Part shown: in pieces, positions 44,910 through 52,904 of the stretch
How the letters are laid out: every line of letters begins with the position of its first letter
How positions within the stretch are numbered: the first letter of the stretch is position 1
Assembly (NCBI GenBank): GCA_039820545.1
Contig: JBCBPW010000001.1
Coordinates: 124,001 to 188,000 of the forward strand
Source of the DNA: JALEFZ01 sp039820545
Lineage (GTDB): Bacteria > Bacteroidota > Bacteroidia > J057
Reading direction: 5' to 3'
DNA: 64,000 nucleotides
Made by a program: the position numbers and the translations under genes
Notes under the pieces: model-generated
Database searches by the model: none
Seen by the model: only the letters and a program-made list of their open reading frames with translations
What the model was told of the DNA's origin: nothing

Positions 44910-46157
44910 ATGACTCAAAGAGCTCCTATTTTTGCCCTCGTCATCCTCCTGCTATTTTTCTTAGGTTGGTTTCTGATAGAACTATTTGCTTGGCAAGGCA
45001 TCAAAACGTTGACACGTGATCTTTCACGTCCTTTACAAAGAGGCTTACGCTATACTTACCTTGCCCTATCTGCCCTTGCATGGATTGGATTGATTCTGGG
45101 TATATTTTTGGCGATGAACCGTTCGCCTCAAAGGATGATCTGGACAGGCTATATCCTTGGCTACATTGTCCTGATCAACTTCCCCAAGATCCTATTCGCG
45201 GCTTTCCTGATGTTAGAAGACATCGTGAGATACATTCAAAAGTGGACGAGTTCAGGAGATGTTCCCCTTGCTTCTAGGAGAAAATTTATTAGTCAAATTG
45301 GGATTATGCTCGCTGCCGTTCCATTCACGGCTGTTCTTTATGGAATCATTAGGGGGCGCTATGACTACAGAATACATCGCGTGGAACTCGCGTTTGATGA
45401 CCTACCAGAAGCTTTTGATGGCTTAACTGTGACACAGATTTCAGACGTACATTCGGGTAGTTTTGATAGCAAAGAAGATGTACAGAGAGGATTGGATATG
45501 ATTCAGGACTTGGGAAGTGACATGATTGTCTTCACAGGAGATATCGTAAATGAAGTCTCTGACGAGATCAAACCCTGGATTCCTGCATTTGCTGCGCTCT
45601 CAGCTCCTTTGGGAAAGTATTCTGTCTTGGGAAACCACGATTATGGAGACTCGGTCAGGTGGGCAAGTCCTTTTGAAAAGGCAGCCAACCTACAACGCCT
45701 GAAGGATTATCACGCACAGATGGGCTTCCAATTGTTGACCAACCAACATCAAACCATTCAAAAGGGAGATTCGGCCCTCAATCTGGTAGGCGTAGAAAAC
45801 TGGGGCAAACTTCCCTTTCCTCAGAAGGGGGATTTAGATATCGCCACCAAAGACATGGCAGACGCGCAATTTCAGATCCTCCTTTCACATGATCCTTCTC
45901 ACTGGGAGGAAAAGATTCTCCCTCATGGGACGACTTTCCATCTCACCCTGTCGGGGCATACCCATGGCGCACAACTGGGCGTAGAAGTACCTGGCTGGAA
46001 ATGGAGTCCTGTTAAATATCGCTATCCACAGTGGGCAGGATTGTATCAGCAAGGGAAAGAATACCTTTACGTGAACCGAGGATTTGGCTTTATTGGCTTT
46101 CCAGGACGCGTAGGGATCTGGCCAGAGATTACACAAATCACCCTCCGAAGGACCTAG
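44910..46157 (+). CDS. Membrane-anchored metallophosphoesterase (YkuE/YaeI type)
   Basis: 415 residues. Four hydrophobic segments (about 8-28, 47-68, 77-98 and 132-150) precede a calcineurin-like phosphoesterase domain with all five metal motifs: D-V-H-S-G (about 178-182), G-D-I-V-N, G-N-H-D-Y-G, S-H-D-P and G-H-T-H-G-A-Q. The R-R-K-F-I-S-Q segment before the last membrane helix resembles a twin-arginine or K/R anchor, as seen in related YkuE proteins. Likely a cell-envelope phosphoesterase acting on lipid or nucleotide phosphates; substrate unknown. The HipA-like gene starts 52 bases downstream and may be co-transcribed. Confidence 0.88.
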   Translation: MTQRAPIFALVILLLFFLGWFLIELFAWQGIKTLTRDLSRPLQRGLRYTYLALSALAWIGLILGIFLAMNRSPQRMIWTGYILGYIVLINFPKILFAAFLMLEDIVRYIQKWTSSGDVPLASRRKFISQIGIMLAAVPFTAVLYGIIRGRYDYRIHRVELAFDDLPEAFDGLTVTQISDVHSGSFDSKEDVQRGLDMIQDLGSDMIVFTGDIVNEVSDEIKPWIPAFAALSAPLGKYSVLGNHDYGDSVRWASPFEKAANLQRLKDYHAQMGFQLLTNQHQTIQKGDSALNLVGVENWGKLPFPQKGDLDIATKDMADAQFQILLSHDPSHWEEKILPHGTTFHLTLSGHTHGAQLGVEVPGWKWSPVKYRYPQWAGLYQQGKEYLYVNRGFGFIGFPGRVGIWPEITQITLRRT

Positions 46158-46209
46158 CACCTCATTTTTCTTATTCCCCAATTACCCCAAAATCTGCTAA
46201 CTTATTCAT

Positions 46210-47001
46210 ATGAGTAAGCCTGAAATAAGGACGGTAGACGTCACCCGCTATGTGATGCCCCTGCGTGAAGGAGGTTCTCTACCTGCCATCGTGGAAGCCG
46301 ACGACCAATTTAAATATGTGATCAAGTTTCGTGGGGCGGGACAAGGCACCAAGGCACTGATTGCCGAGCTGATCGGTGGAGAACTTGCTCGGAGGCTGGA
46401 TTTGAAGGTTCCCGAGCTGGTGTTTCTACAGCTAGACGATTCCTTTGGGCGGACAGAGCCTGATGAAGAAATTCAGGATCTCTTGAAATTTAGCGTAGGA
46501 CTTAACTTAGGCCTCCACTATCTTTCAGGCTCCATTACATACGATCCTGTAGCGGCCACTACAGACGCGTTGACTGCCTCCAAAGTCGTCCTGCTCGATA
46601 GCCTTATCACCAATGTAGACCGCACCCACCGCAACACGAATCTATTGAACTGGAAGAAAGAATTGTGGCTGATCGATCATGGAGCTGCGCTTTACTTTCA
46701 CCACAACTGGGAGAACTGGGAGCAATCTGCCCAGCGTACCTTTCCTGCGATCAAAAATCATGTCTTGCTCGCTCAAGCAACCCAACTAGCCGAAGCAAAA
46801 GAGATCATAGAAACACATATTTCTACAGAATTGATTGAGGGAATTATAGAGAGCATCCCCGAGGATTGGCTTGAGGATGCATTTCGTCCAGAAACACCCG
46901 CGCAAAAACGGGAGGTCTACCAAGAATTCTTGCGAATTCGTCTTTCCAAATTAGATTCACTCGCCAAAGAAGCCGAAGATGCAAGAAAAGCAGGTATATG
47001 A
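46210..47001 (+). CDS. HipA-like (HipA_2) kinase-family protein
   Basis: 263 residues, much shorter than HipA toxins and without the N-terminal HipA domain. The kinase core is recognisable: Y-V-I-K-F with the ATP-binding Lys39, G-T-K-A-L-I-A-E-L, the catalytic loop N-V-D-R-T-H-R-N-T-N-L with Asp137, and the metal motif L-I-D-H-G-A-A with Asp156. All three are intact, so activity is plausible. The downstream DUF3037 gene overlaps by 23 bases. This pairing recurs in many bacteria and has, as far as I know, no assigned function; a toxin-antitoxin or signalling kinase module is one idea. Confidence 0.8.
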   Translation: MSKPEIRTVDVTRYVMPLREGGSLPAIVEADDQFKYVIKFRGAGQGTKALIAELIGGELARRLDLKVPELVFLQLDDSFGRTEPDEEIQDLLKFSVGLNLGLHYLSGSITYDPVAATTDALTASKVVLLDSLITNVDRTHRNTNLLNWKKELWLIDHGAALYFHHNWENWEQSAQRTFPAIKNHVLLAQATQLAEAKEIIETHISTELIEGIIESIPEDWLEDAFRPETPAQKREVYQEFLRIRLSKLDSLAKEAEDARKAGI

Positions 47002-47362
47002 ATATGGGATTATCCGAGTGATCCCCAGGGTGGATCGCGGAGAGTGCTTAAATGTGGGCGTCATTCTCTTCTGTAAGAGAAAGAAATTTTTGGCGATGAA
47101 GTATCAGCTGGACCGTGCGCGGCTGGCAGTTTTTGAGGAAAGTCTAGACTTGGATGAGGTATCAGAATACCTCAAAGGCTGGGATTTGATCTGCCAGGGC
47201 AAAAAAGCAGGCGGTCAAATCGCTTTGCTAGACTGGCCCGAACGCTTCCGGTGGCTCACAGCCGTCAAAAGTACCATTGTCCAAAGCTCACGTGTGCATC
47301 CAGGACTATGTGAGGACCCTGCGGCAGAGTTGGCGCATTTATTTGAGCAATATGTGCTTTAA
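46979..47362 (+). CDS. DUF3037 protein, partner of the HipA-like kinase
   Basis: 127 residues. Y-E-Y-G-I-I-R-V-I-P-R-V-D-R-G-E-C-L-N-V-G-V-I-L-F-type N-terminus is the DUF3037 hallmark (about residues 7-31, with R-G-E-C-x-N-V-G-V), followed by L-D-x-x-R-L and P-x-x-R-F-x-W-L-T-A, then a C-terminal helix. Its start lies inside the kinase gene in another frame, so translation is coupled and the products probably act together. It is small, soluble and without catalytic signature, which would fit a regulatory or substrate partner. Confidence 0.85.
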   Translation: MQEKQVYEYGIIRVIPRVDRGECLNVGVILFCKRKKFLAMKYQLDRARLAVFEESLDLDEVSEYLKGWDLICQGKKAGGQIALLDWPERFRWLTAVKSTIVQSSRVHPGLCEDPAAELAHLFEQYVL

Positions 47363-47522
47363 GAAATCATCCTAATACTCTCACTTTCAATAAATTATAT
47401 CCAAAAAAGAAAATTTTTCAAAAAACTTCTCTTTTTTTCATCCGTTTGAAGCTCCTCAGTGGTCAAAGAAATAAATGACCGAAAGCGCTGGTCGGTTTCC
47501 ATTTCATTTCAAAACGGATCAA

Positions 47523-48131
47523 ATGAAAAATTTTCTTATGATGACCACTTCATTTCTTGTAAGCTTGCTCAGCCTCATGTGGGCTTGTAATGTTAGTCCC
47601 CAATCTCCCGATGATCAACTGAAGCAAGACCTTCAAAATCTTTCGGGGACTTATATGGACCTCACGCCTTATGCCTATGGTGACGCCTTTGGGCAGCGTA
47701 CATTCACTTTCGAAGAAGGAAAATGGACACTCACATTTACTTTGGGCTTGGACCCCGAACTGAAAATGCCTGTTTTTGAGTTTCGCACTGTAGGCACGTA
47801 TGAAGTACTTGAAAAGTCTGAAGTCGTACCCGAAGCCTTTGAAGCTTTATTTCTCGAAGACAAAAAATATCTCACCCTCCAAACAGATAATCCAGAACTG
47901 ATTCAAGCCTTTGGGTTAGGCGCATGTGGCTTGATTCCATTTGAGGAAGCAGATATTTCTGATTCAGGCTGCGCTTTATGGCCCTCTGTTCAGGAATGCA
48001 ATGAGGATCACGATCTACTTTCTTTGGATGCAGAAGGCCTACTTTACTTTGGCGTTAGACCCGCAGACAACAACATGTGCACGGCAGATCGACGTCCTAC
48101 TGCGCTGACACCTCCCGTCACTAAGATTTAG
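47523..48131 (+). CDS. Lipoprotein of unknown function
   Basis: 202 residues from the ATG at 47523 (M-K-N-F-L-M-M); the frame extends 16 codons upstream, but only this start gives a clean signal peptide. The leader ends L-M-W-A-C, so Cys22 should be lipidated. The mature part is acidic and beta-rich with four more Cys (G-A-C, G-C, E-C, M-C) that could form disulfides, and the fragment L-S-G-T-Y-M-D-L-T-P near its start resembles lipocalin-like or META-type domains. I do not recognise the family. The stop codon lies inside the left end of the third hairpin-repeat copy. Confidence 0.65.
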   Translation: MKNFLMMTTSFLVSLLSLMWACNVSPQSPDDQLKQDLQNLSGTYMDLTPYAYGDAFGQRTFTFEEGKWTLTFTLGLDPELKMPVFEFRTVGTYEVLEKSEVVPEAFEALFLEDKKYLTLQTDNPELIQAFGLGACGLIPFEEADISDSGCALWPSVQECNEDHDLLSLDAEGLLYFGVRPADNNMCTADRRPTALTPPVTKI

Positions 48132-48296
48132 CCCCTGCTTGAAACTTCAAATCTGCGAGAAGTTTGCGCTTTCAGAACCTGAACTTCATCTATTTTGATC
48201 GATTTAGCTCCACTAAATCTCACAAAATAGCTTTCGTCAGAACCTAAAATCTCTGCTTTTTAGCTAGATTTTCATTGTTACAAACAGGGTCTTAAT
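48128..48296 (+). repeat. Dispersed intergenic hairpin repeat, copy 3 (169 bp)
   Basis: Ends are TTAGCCCCTGCTTG and CAAACAGGGTCTTA. The interior matches copy 1 over nearly its full length, with an extra ATTTTGATCGATTT part in the middle. Its left end includes the stop codon TAG (48129-48131) of the lipoprotein gene, so the element arrived at, or supplies, the gene's terminus. Confidence 0.85.
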
Positions 48297-48387
48297 TGAC
48301 CTCTACAGGGATCAGATACATTCTCTTAATTTTTTGTCTGATCTCTCGCATGCTAATCATTTATACCATCCCATTTAATTCACCAAT

Positions 48388-48798
48388 ATGATCATTTTCC
48401 AAAATACCAATTATCGCCTCAGCTTCGAGGCAGATACGCAAACCTTACTATTCCACTGGGAAGAGCCTCATGCTCAGATGAGCTATGAAGATTTTCAAGA
48501 AGCTTGTAGCAATTTCTTGGGATATGGTTTCGAATATCAGGTCAAAAACTTCCTGATCGACGTTCGGAATTTCCAGTTCCAGCTACCTGCGGAATTTCCC
48601 AAGTGGCAATCAGAGATACACTACCCTCGCTACTATAAATTGGGCATAGAAAAAGTAGCCTATATCATGCCTGAATCCGCTCTTGCAGATGCCAAGGGGA
48701 TCGAAAAAACAGCAGGTAAATTCGCCCTTCAAAATTTTGGTACACCCTCGGAGGCTCAGGTATGGCTAGCAGTGCCTTTAGAGATCATGTCCCAGTAA
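48388..48798 (+). CDS. Small cytoplasmic protein, possibly STAS/SpoIIAA-like
   Basis: 136 residues with no signal peptide or membrane segment. The pattern of an early beta-hairpin (Y-R-L-S-F-E-A, L-L-F-H-W-E), a central helix with N-F-L-I-D-V-R-N-F, and the K-V-A-Y-I-M-P strand before A-x-x-x-x-x-E resembles SpoIIAA/STAS-like folds common in Bacteroidota. I cannot identify the family with certainty. It is a lone gene between the third repeat and the sigma factor gene. Confidence 0.5.
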   Translation: MIIFQNTNYRLSFEADTQTLLFHWEEPHAQMSYEDFQEACSNFLGYGFEYQVKNFLIDVRNFQFQLPAEFPKWQSEIHYPRYYKLGIEKVAYIMPESALADAKGIEKTAGKFALQNFGTPSEAQVWLAVPLEIMSQ

Positions 48799-48919
48799 TA
48801 TTAATATTAACCAAAGAGCCTACGAATTATCTCAGCAATCTAGGAGAGATTCGATAGCCATATATTATATTTCCCAATCACTATGTACCTGCCTTTTGGG
48901 GTGGGTACATCTCTTAAAA

Positions 48920-49756
48920 ATGATGAAAAACAACCCTCAAACTCTTCAGAATGCGCTCAATGGAGACATTCATGCCTTCCAGGTACTTTTCGGCGAATTT
49001 CATGAAGCCTTAAAGTCTTACCTTTACAGAATGACAGCCTCGCGTGCAGATGCAGAGGATATGGCACATGATACTTTCATTCGGGCTTTTGACAAATTGC
49101 ATACTTTCAGACAAGACGCATCTCTCAAGACCTGGGTATTCCAAATTGCTACAAATCTCACTTACAACTTCCTCAAAAAGCGCAATAGATGGACAGAGGA
49201 AGTGTCTGAAGAAGCGAAATATCTTGTCATGATCAACCCTGCATTGGCCCAAAAACTCTCACACACGAATCAGCATTCCCCTTACGGTAGATATGAGATC
49301 AAAGAACACATAGATACGTGTTTTACTTGCCTATCCAAGACGTTGCCGATTCAGCAGCAAGTTGCCCTTTTGCTCAAGGATATGTATGACTTTTCTGTAA
49401 AAGAAATCATGACCATTATGGAGGTGACAGAGGGGCAAGCAAAATATTACTTGCAAGCAGCCAGACAATCATTGACGGACATCTTTGATCAGCGCTGCGC
49501 CTTAGTCAACAAGCAGGGCATCTGCCATCAATGCTCTGAGCTGAACGGATGGCTCAATCCCAAGCAAGACCAACAAGCAGCTAAGATGGCTCTACAGCTA
49601 GTAAAAGATGCAGAGAATAAGGATAAAAAAGCCCTTTTTGAGATGCGTGTTACTCTGGTCAAAGGGATAGACCCACTCAGGTCTCCAGGACATGAGCTTC
49701 AGGAAGCATTGATGAAATGTAATCGCATAGCCATGGGAGAAAGCGTCGTAGAATAG
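48920..49756 (+). CDS. ECF-type RNA polymerase sigma factor with C-terminal extension
   Basis: I choose the ATG at 48920 (M-M-K-N-N-P), giving 278 residues; the frame is open 24 bases further to a TTG. Region 2 is clear (A-E-D-M-A-H-D-T-F-I-R-A-F and T-W-V-F-Q-I-A-T-N), as is a region 4 helix-turn-helix (L-P-I-Q-Q-Q-V-A-L-L-L-K-D-M-Y-D-F-S-V-K-E-I ... E-G-Q-A-K-Y-Y-L-Q-A-A-R). Beyond the usual ECF end there are about 85 more residues with C-A-L-V-N-K-Q-G-I-C-H-Q-C-S-E-L-N-G and a second Cys near the end, a possible metal or redox site. No anti-sigma gene is next to it, so the extension may serve as its own regulator. Confidence 0.8.
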   Translation: MMKNNPQTLQNALNGDIHAFQVLFGEFHEALKSYLYRMTASRADAEDMAHDTFIRAFDKLHTFRQDASLKTWVFQIATNLTYNFLKKRNRWTEEVSEEAKYLVMINPALAQKLSHTNQHSPYGRYEIKEHIDTCFTCLSKTLPIQQQVALLLKDMYDFSVKEIMTIMEVTEGQAKYYLQAARQSLTDIFDQRCALVNKQGICHQCSELNGWLNPKQDQQAAKMALQLVKDAENKDKKALFEMRVTLVKGIDPLRSPGHELQEALMKCNRIAMGESVVE

Positions 49757-49860
49757 AGAAGAAGTAGATGATTATCTGCAAGATTAGAAGGTAAAAACCT
49801 CTTAATTCTCCCTAACTTGAAGTACTGCAACCAACTTTTTTACCCATAGATACAATCCAT

Positions 49861-50319
49861 ATGAAACTCTTTATTTCTACGCTATATTTCCTTTCTGTTT
49901 CAATTCCTCTTTTCGCCCAAACATATATAGGCGATGAAAAGGAAATTACCCAAATTCTCGAAAATGTATCCGCTTTCTCCCAACATGTGATGGACGGGGA
50001 TCATGAAGCCGTCGGGAAATGCTATACTTCTGATGCCAAGATTTTTCCCAACAATCGAGACATCATTGCAGGTCAAGAGGATGTGACCACCTATTGGAAG
50101 ATGCCAGAAGGCGTAGCAATTACCTATCACAAAGTTACGCCTGAGGAAATCAAGATTATAGGGGATGAAGCTTACGATTATGGCTACTACGAAGGAAAAA
50201 CGAAGTCAGCGGAGAGAGGAGAGAGTTCCTGGGGAGGGAAATACGTCATCATATGGCGGAAAGTGGAAGGAGAGTGGAAAATCTATCTGGATATTTGGAA
50301 TTCGCGAGCCAAGAAATAA
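49861..50319 (+). CDS. Exported SnoaL/DUF4440-like protein
   Basis: 152 residues with a signal peptide (about 1-19, L-F-A-Q). The rest matches the NTF2-like cone fold of DUF4440/SnoaL relatives: a first helix with D-G-D-H-E-A-V (about 45-51), Y-T-S-D-A-K-I-F-P, then W-G-G-K-Y-V-I-I-W-R-K-V-E-G-E-W-K-I-Y-L-D-I-W-N at the end. Such proteins bind small molecules and some are isomerases or hydrolases; I see no catalytic signature. It lies between the sigma factor and fadH genes with no close partner. Confidence 0.8.
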   Translation: MKLFISTLYFLSVSIPLFAQTYIGDEKEITQILENVSAFSQHVMDGDHEAVGKCYTSDAKIFPNNRDIIAGQEDVTTYWKMPEGVAITYHKVTPEEIKIIGDEAYDYGYYEGKTKSAERGESSWGGKYVIIWRKVEGEWKIYLDIWNSRAKK

Positions 50320-50423
50320 GCGAAGTTTTGTAGGAAGGAGAAGGTGATTTTAGGAGAATTGGGTTAATGGCTCAACTCTTCGTATTATAGGGTATCAATC
50401 ACACACTACGCTTCTCCATTCCT

Positions 50424-52445
50424 ATGAGTAATCGATATCCTCACCTTTTCACCCCATTAGATTTAGGGTTCACGACACTGAAAAACCGTGTCATCATGGG
50501 CTCCATGCACACAGGCCTAGAAGAAACCAAAGGAGGTTTTGAAAGATTGGCCGCTTACTTTGCCGAACGCGCCCGAGGACAAGTAGGACTCATCGTTACA
50601 GGAGGTGTAGCCCCCAACATCCCTGGGCGCCTTCAACCCATAGCGGGAAAGCTCACCAATGCCAAGGAGATGCGACAGCATCAGATGATCACGCAGGCTG
50701 TCCATCAAGAAGATGGAAAAATTTGCTTGCAGATCCTTCACGCAGGACGCTATGGCTACCATCCCTTTTCCGTTGCGCCCTCACGTATCAAGTCGCCGAT
50801 TACGCCTTTTACGCCCTGGAAGATGACCAAAAGAGGAATTCGGCGTACCATACAAGCCTATGCCCGCTGCGCAGCACTAGCCAAAGAAGCTGGATACGAT
50901 GGCGTGGAGATCATGGGATCGGAAGGCTACCTTATCAATCAATTTATTGTCAAGCATACCAATAAGCGCACGGACGAATGGGGAGGCAGCTATGAAAATC
51001 GAATCAAATTCCCAACGGAAATTGTTCGATCTGTACGAGAAAAGGTAGGAGAGGATTTCATTGTGATGTATCGTCTCTCCATGCTAGATCTCATAAAAGA
51101 TGGCAGTTCATGGGAAGAGGTGATTCAATTGGCCAAAGCTATAGAAGCAGCGGGTGCCAATATCATCGGGACAGGCATCGGATGGCATGAGTCACGTGTC
51201 CCCACGATTGCGACTATGGTCCCGCGGAGTGTATTCAGTGATGTCACGAAAAAATTGATGGGGGAAGTGAATATCCCACTGATCACGAGCAATCGCATCA
51301 ATACACCTGAAAGGGCCAATCAACTCTTGGCAGAGGGCTACGCCGACTTAGTCTCTATGGCACGTCCCTTCCTGGCTGATCCCGAGATCATCCTCAAGTC
51401 CATGGAAGGCAGAGAAGACGAAATCAATGTATGCATCGCCTGTAATCAAGCCTGTTTGGATCATGGATTCGAAGGAAAACTTGCTTCCTGCTTGGTTAAT
51501 CCCCGTGCGTGTCGAGAGACAGAACTGAATTTTGTCTCCACACCCCAGAAAAAGAAAATCGCCGTAGTCGGCGCAGGTCCCGCAGGGCTATCAGCCTCCA
51601 CGGGGGCGGCTAAGTGCGGACACGAGGTGCACTTATTCGAACGTGCGTCTGAGATCGGTGGCCAATTCAACATGGCGAAGCAGATCCCAGGAAAGGAAGA
51701 GTTCTACGAAACAATTCGCTACTTTAAGAAGCAGTTGGAAGTCACAGGTGTGCAGGTTCATCTTAATACTAAGGCGGATGTGGAAGTGCTCAAAGACTTT
51801 GATGCGGTCATTCTCGCGACTGGTGTGACCCCACGCGACATCCAGCTCCCTGGTCAAGACCATCCTAAGGTACTGACTTACATTGATGTCCTCAGACACA
51901 AGAAACCTGTAGGAAATAAGGTTGCAGTCATCGGTGCGGGAGGCGTCGGATTTGATGTCAGTGAATACTTGCTTCATCCTGAAGGACAGCAGGAAGAACC
52001 CGATCGCGAAGCTTTTCTTCAGCAGTGGGGCATCGACCTCGAAGTGAAGACTGCGGGCGGTTTGGCCGCACCTGTTCTGGCTCCACCTCAGCGCGAGATC
52101 TACCTCCTCAAGCGATCCAAGGGAAAACACGGCGCCAATCTGGGCAAGACCACAGGTTGGATTCATCGCCGGAGCTTGAAGATGCACAACGTGCATATGA
52201 TCGCAGAGGTTCAGTATCAAAAAGTAGACGACGAGGGGTTGCACATCATCGTAAATGGAGAAAGTAAGGTATTGGATGTGGACCATGTCGTCATTTGTGC
52301 GGGACAGGTCGCCCTGAAGGAACTCTACGAGCCGCTCAAAGCACAGGGCGTCCAAGTGCACTTGGTTGGTGGGGCTTTTGAAGCGAAGGAGTTGGATGCG
52401 AAGGCAGCAATCAAGCAAGCGACCGAGCTGGTGGTGGGGCTATAA
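50424..52445 (+). CDS. fadH: 2,4-dienoyl-CoA reductase, NADPH-dependent (FadH-type)
   Basis: 673 residues, matching the single-chain bacterial enzyme. It reduces 2,4-dienoyl-CoA arising from unsaturated fatty acids. The N-terminal old-yellow-enzyme TIM barrel contains Tyr169 in E-G-Y-L-I-N-Q-F and His255 in G-I-G-W-H-E, the proton donors of the E. coli enzyme. Four cysteines for a 4Fe-4S cluster follow (337, 340, 344, 356: C-I-A-C-N-Q-A-C and C-L-V-N-P-R-A-C). The C-terminal half has FAD (V-V-G-A-G-P-A-G) and NADPH (V-I-G-A-G-G-V-G) Rossmann motifs. All are intact. It fits fatty-acid oxidation together with the acyl-CoA dehydrogenase at 33.5 kb but is not linked to it. Confidence 0.93.
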   Translation: MSNRYPHLFTPLDLGFTTLKNRVIMGSMHTGLEETKGGFERLAAYFAERARGQVGLIVTGGVAPNIPGRLQPIAGKLTNAKEMRQHQMITQAVHQEDGKICLQILHAGRYGYHPFSVAPSRIKSPITPFTPWKMTKRGIRRTIQAYARCAALAKEAGYDGVEIMGSEGYLINQFIVKHTNKRTDEWGGSYENRIKFPTEIVRSVREKVGEDFIVMYRLSMLDLIKDGSSWEEVIQLAKAIEAAGANIIGTGIGWHESRVPTIATMVPRSVFSDVTKKLMGEVNIPLITSNRINTPERANQLLAEGYADLVSMARPFLADPEIILKSMEGREDEINVCIACNQACLDHGFEGKLASCLVNPRACRETELNFVSTPQKKKIAVVGAGPAGLSASTGAAKCGHEVHLFERASEIGGQFNMAKQIPGKEEFYETIRYFKKQLEVTGVQVHLNTKADVEVLKDFDAVILATGVTPRDIQLPGQDHPKVLTYIDVLRHKKPVGNKVAVIGAGGVGFDVSEYLLHPEGQQEEPDREAFLQQWGIDLEVKTAGGLAAPVLAPPQREIYLLKRSKGKHGANLGKTTGWIHRRSLKMHNVHMIAEVQYQKVDDEGLHIIVNGESKVLDVDHVVICAGQVALKELYEPLKAQGVQVHLVGGAFEAKELDAKAAIKQATELVVGL

Positions 52446-52904
52446 GAAAGTGATAGCTATATGAAAGAGTTTGGAGCGAATGTCTCACTCCTTCCAAGAA
52501 TAAAACTTTATGCTAAGTCAGATTTTTTTCTTTCTTAAGTAAACGTGCGATTCCTCTATCTCCGAGTTGAACCTGATGGGGATAAATATTTTTTATCCTC
52601 TATGTTTCAAATGCGAGTCCTTTTGTTCTGTATCTCACCCTTCAGATATACAAAAAAATACCCCTCATTTCCTGGAAAATATCTCCTTGTACCTTCCTTT
52701 ATCACTTTTTTCATTTATTCCCCTAGATTTATTAGGTCACATATTTTGACCAAATGAAATATATTTCATGCTTAGGAATACCCATACATACAATTTTTCT
52801 ATACTTATTTAATTTTCTACTTGCTAGCAAGAAACAACACAAACAATCCCCTATGATTGCTTCTCTGTGCGTGGTGCTTGATCATAACTCAAGTTACCCC
52901 AAAT
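52446..52904 (+). other. AT-rich intergenic region before the DUF11 giant
   Basis: 459 bases. Short frames here (for example 52545-52757) look like noise. The one notable element is a 16-bp perfect palindrome at 52754-52769. No consensus promoter was found. Confidence 0.5.
52754..52769. promoter_or_regulatory. 16-bp perfect palindrome upstream of the DUF11 giant
   Basis: ATGAAATA-TATTTCAT, 135 bases before the ATG of the giant gene. Its symmetry suits a dimeric repressor or activator site; AT-rich palindromes can also arise by chance. Confidence 0.3.

Noticed and set aside
52545..52757. 70-codon hydrophobic-aromatic frame in the gap before the DUF11 gene.
   Set aside because: AT-rich composition yields Phe/Ser/Tyr-rich noise; no start signal, no family, and an overlapping frame of similar length exists.
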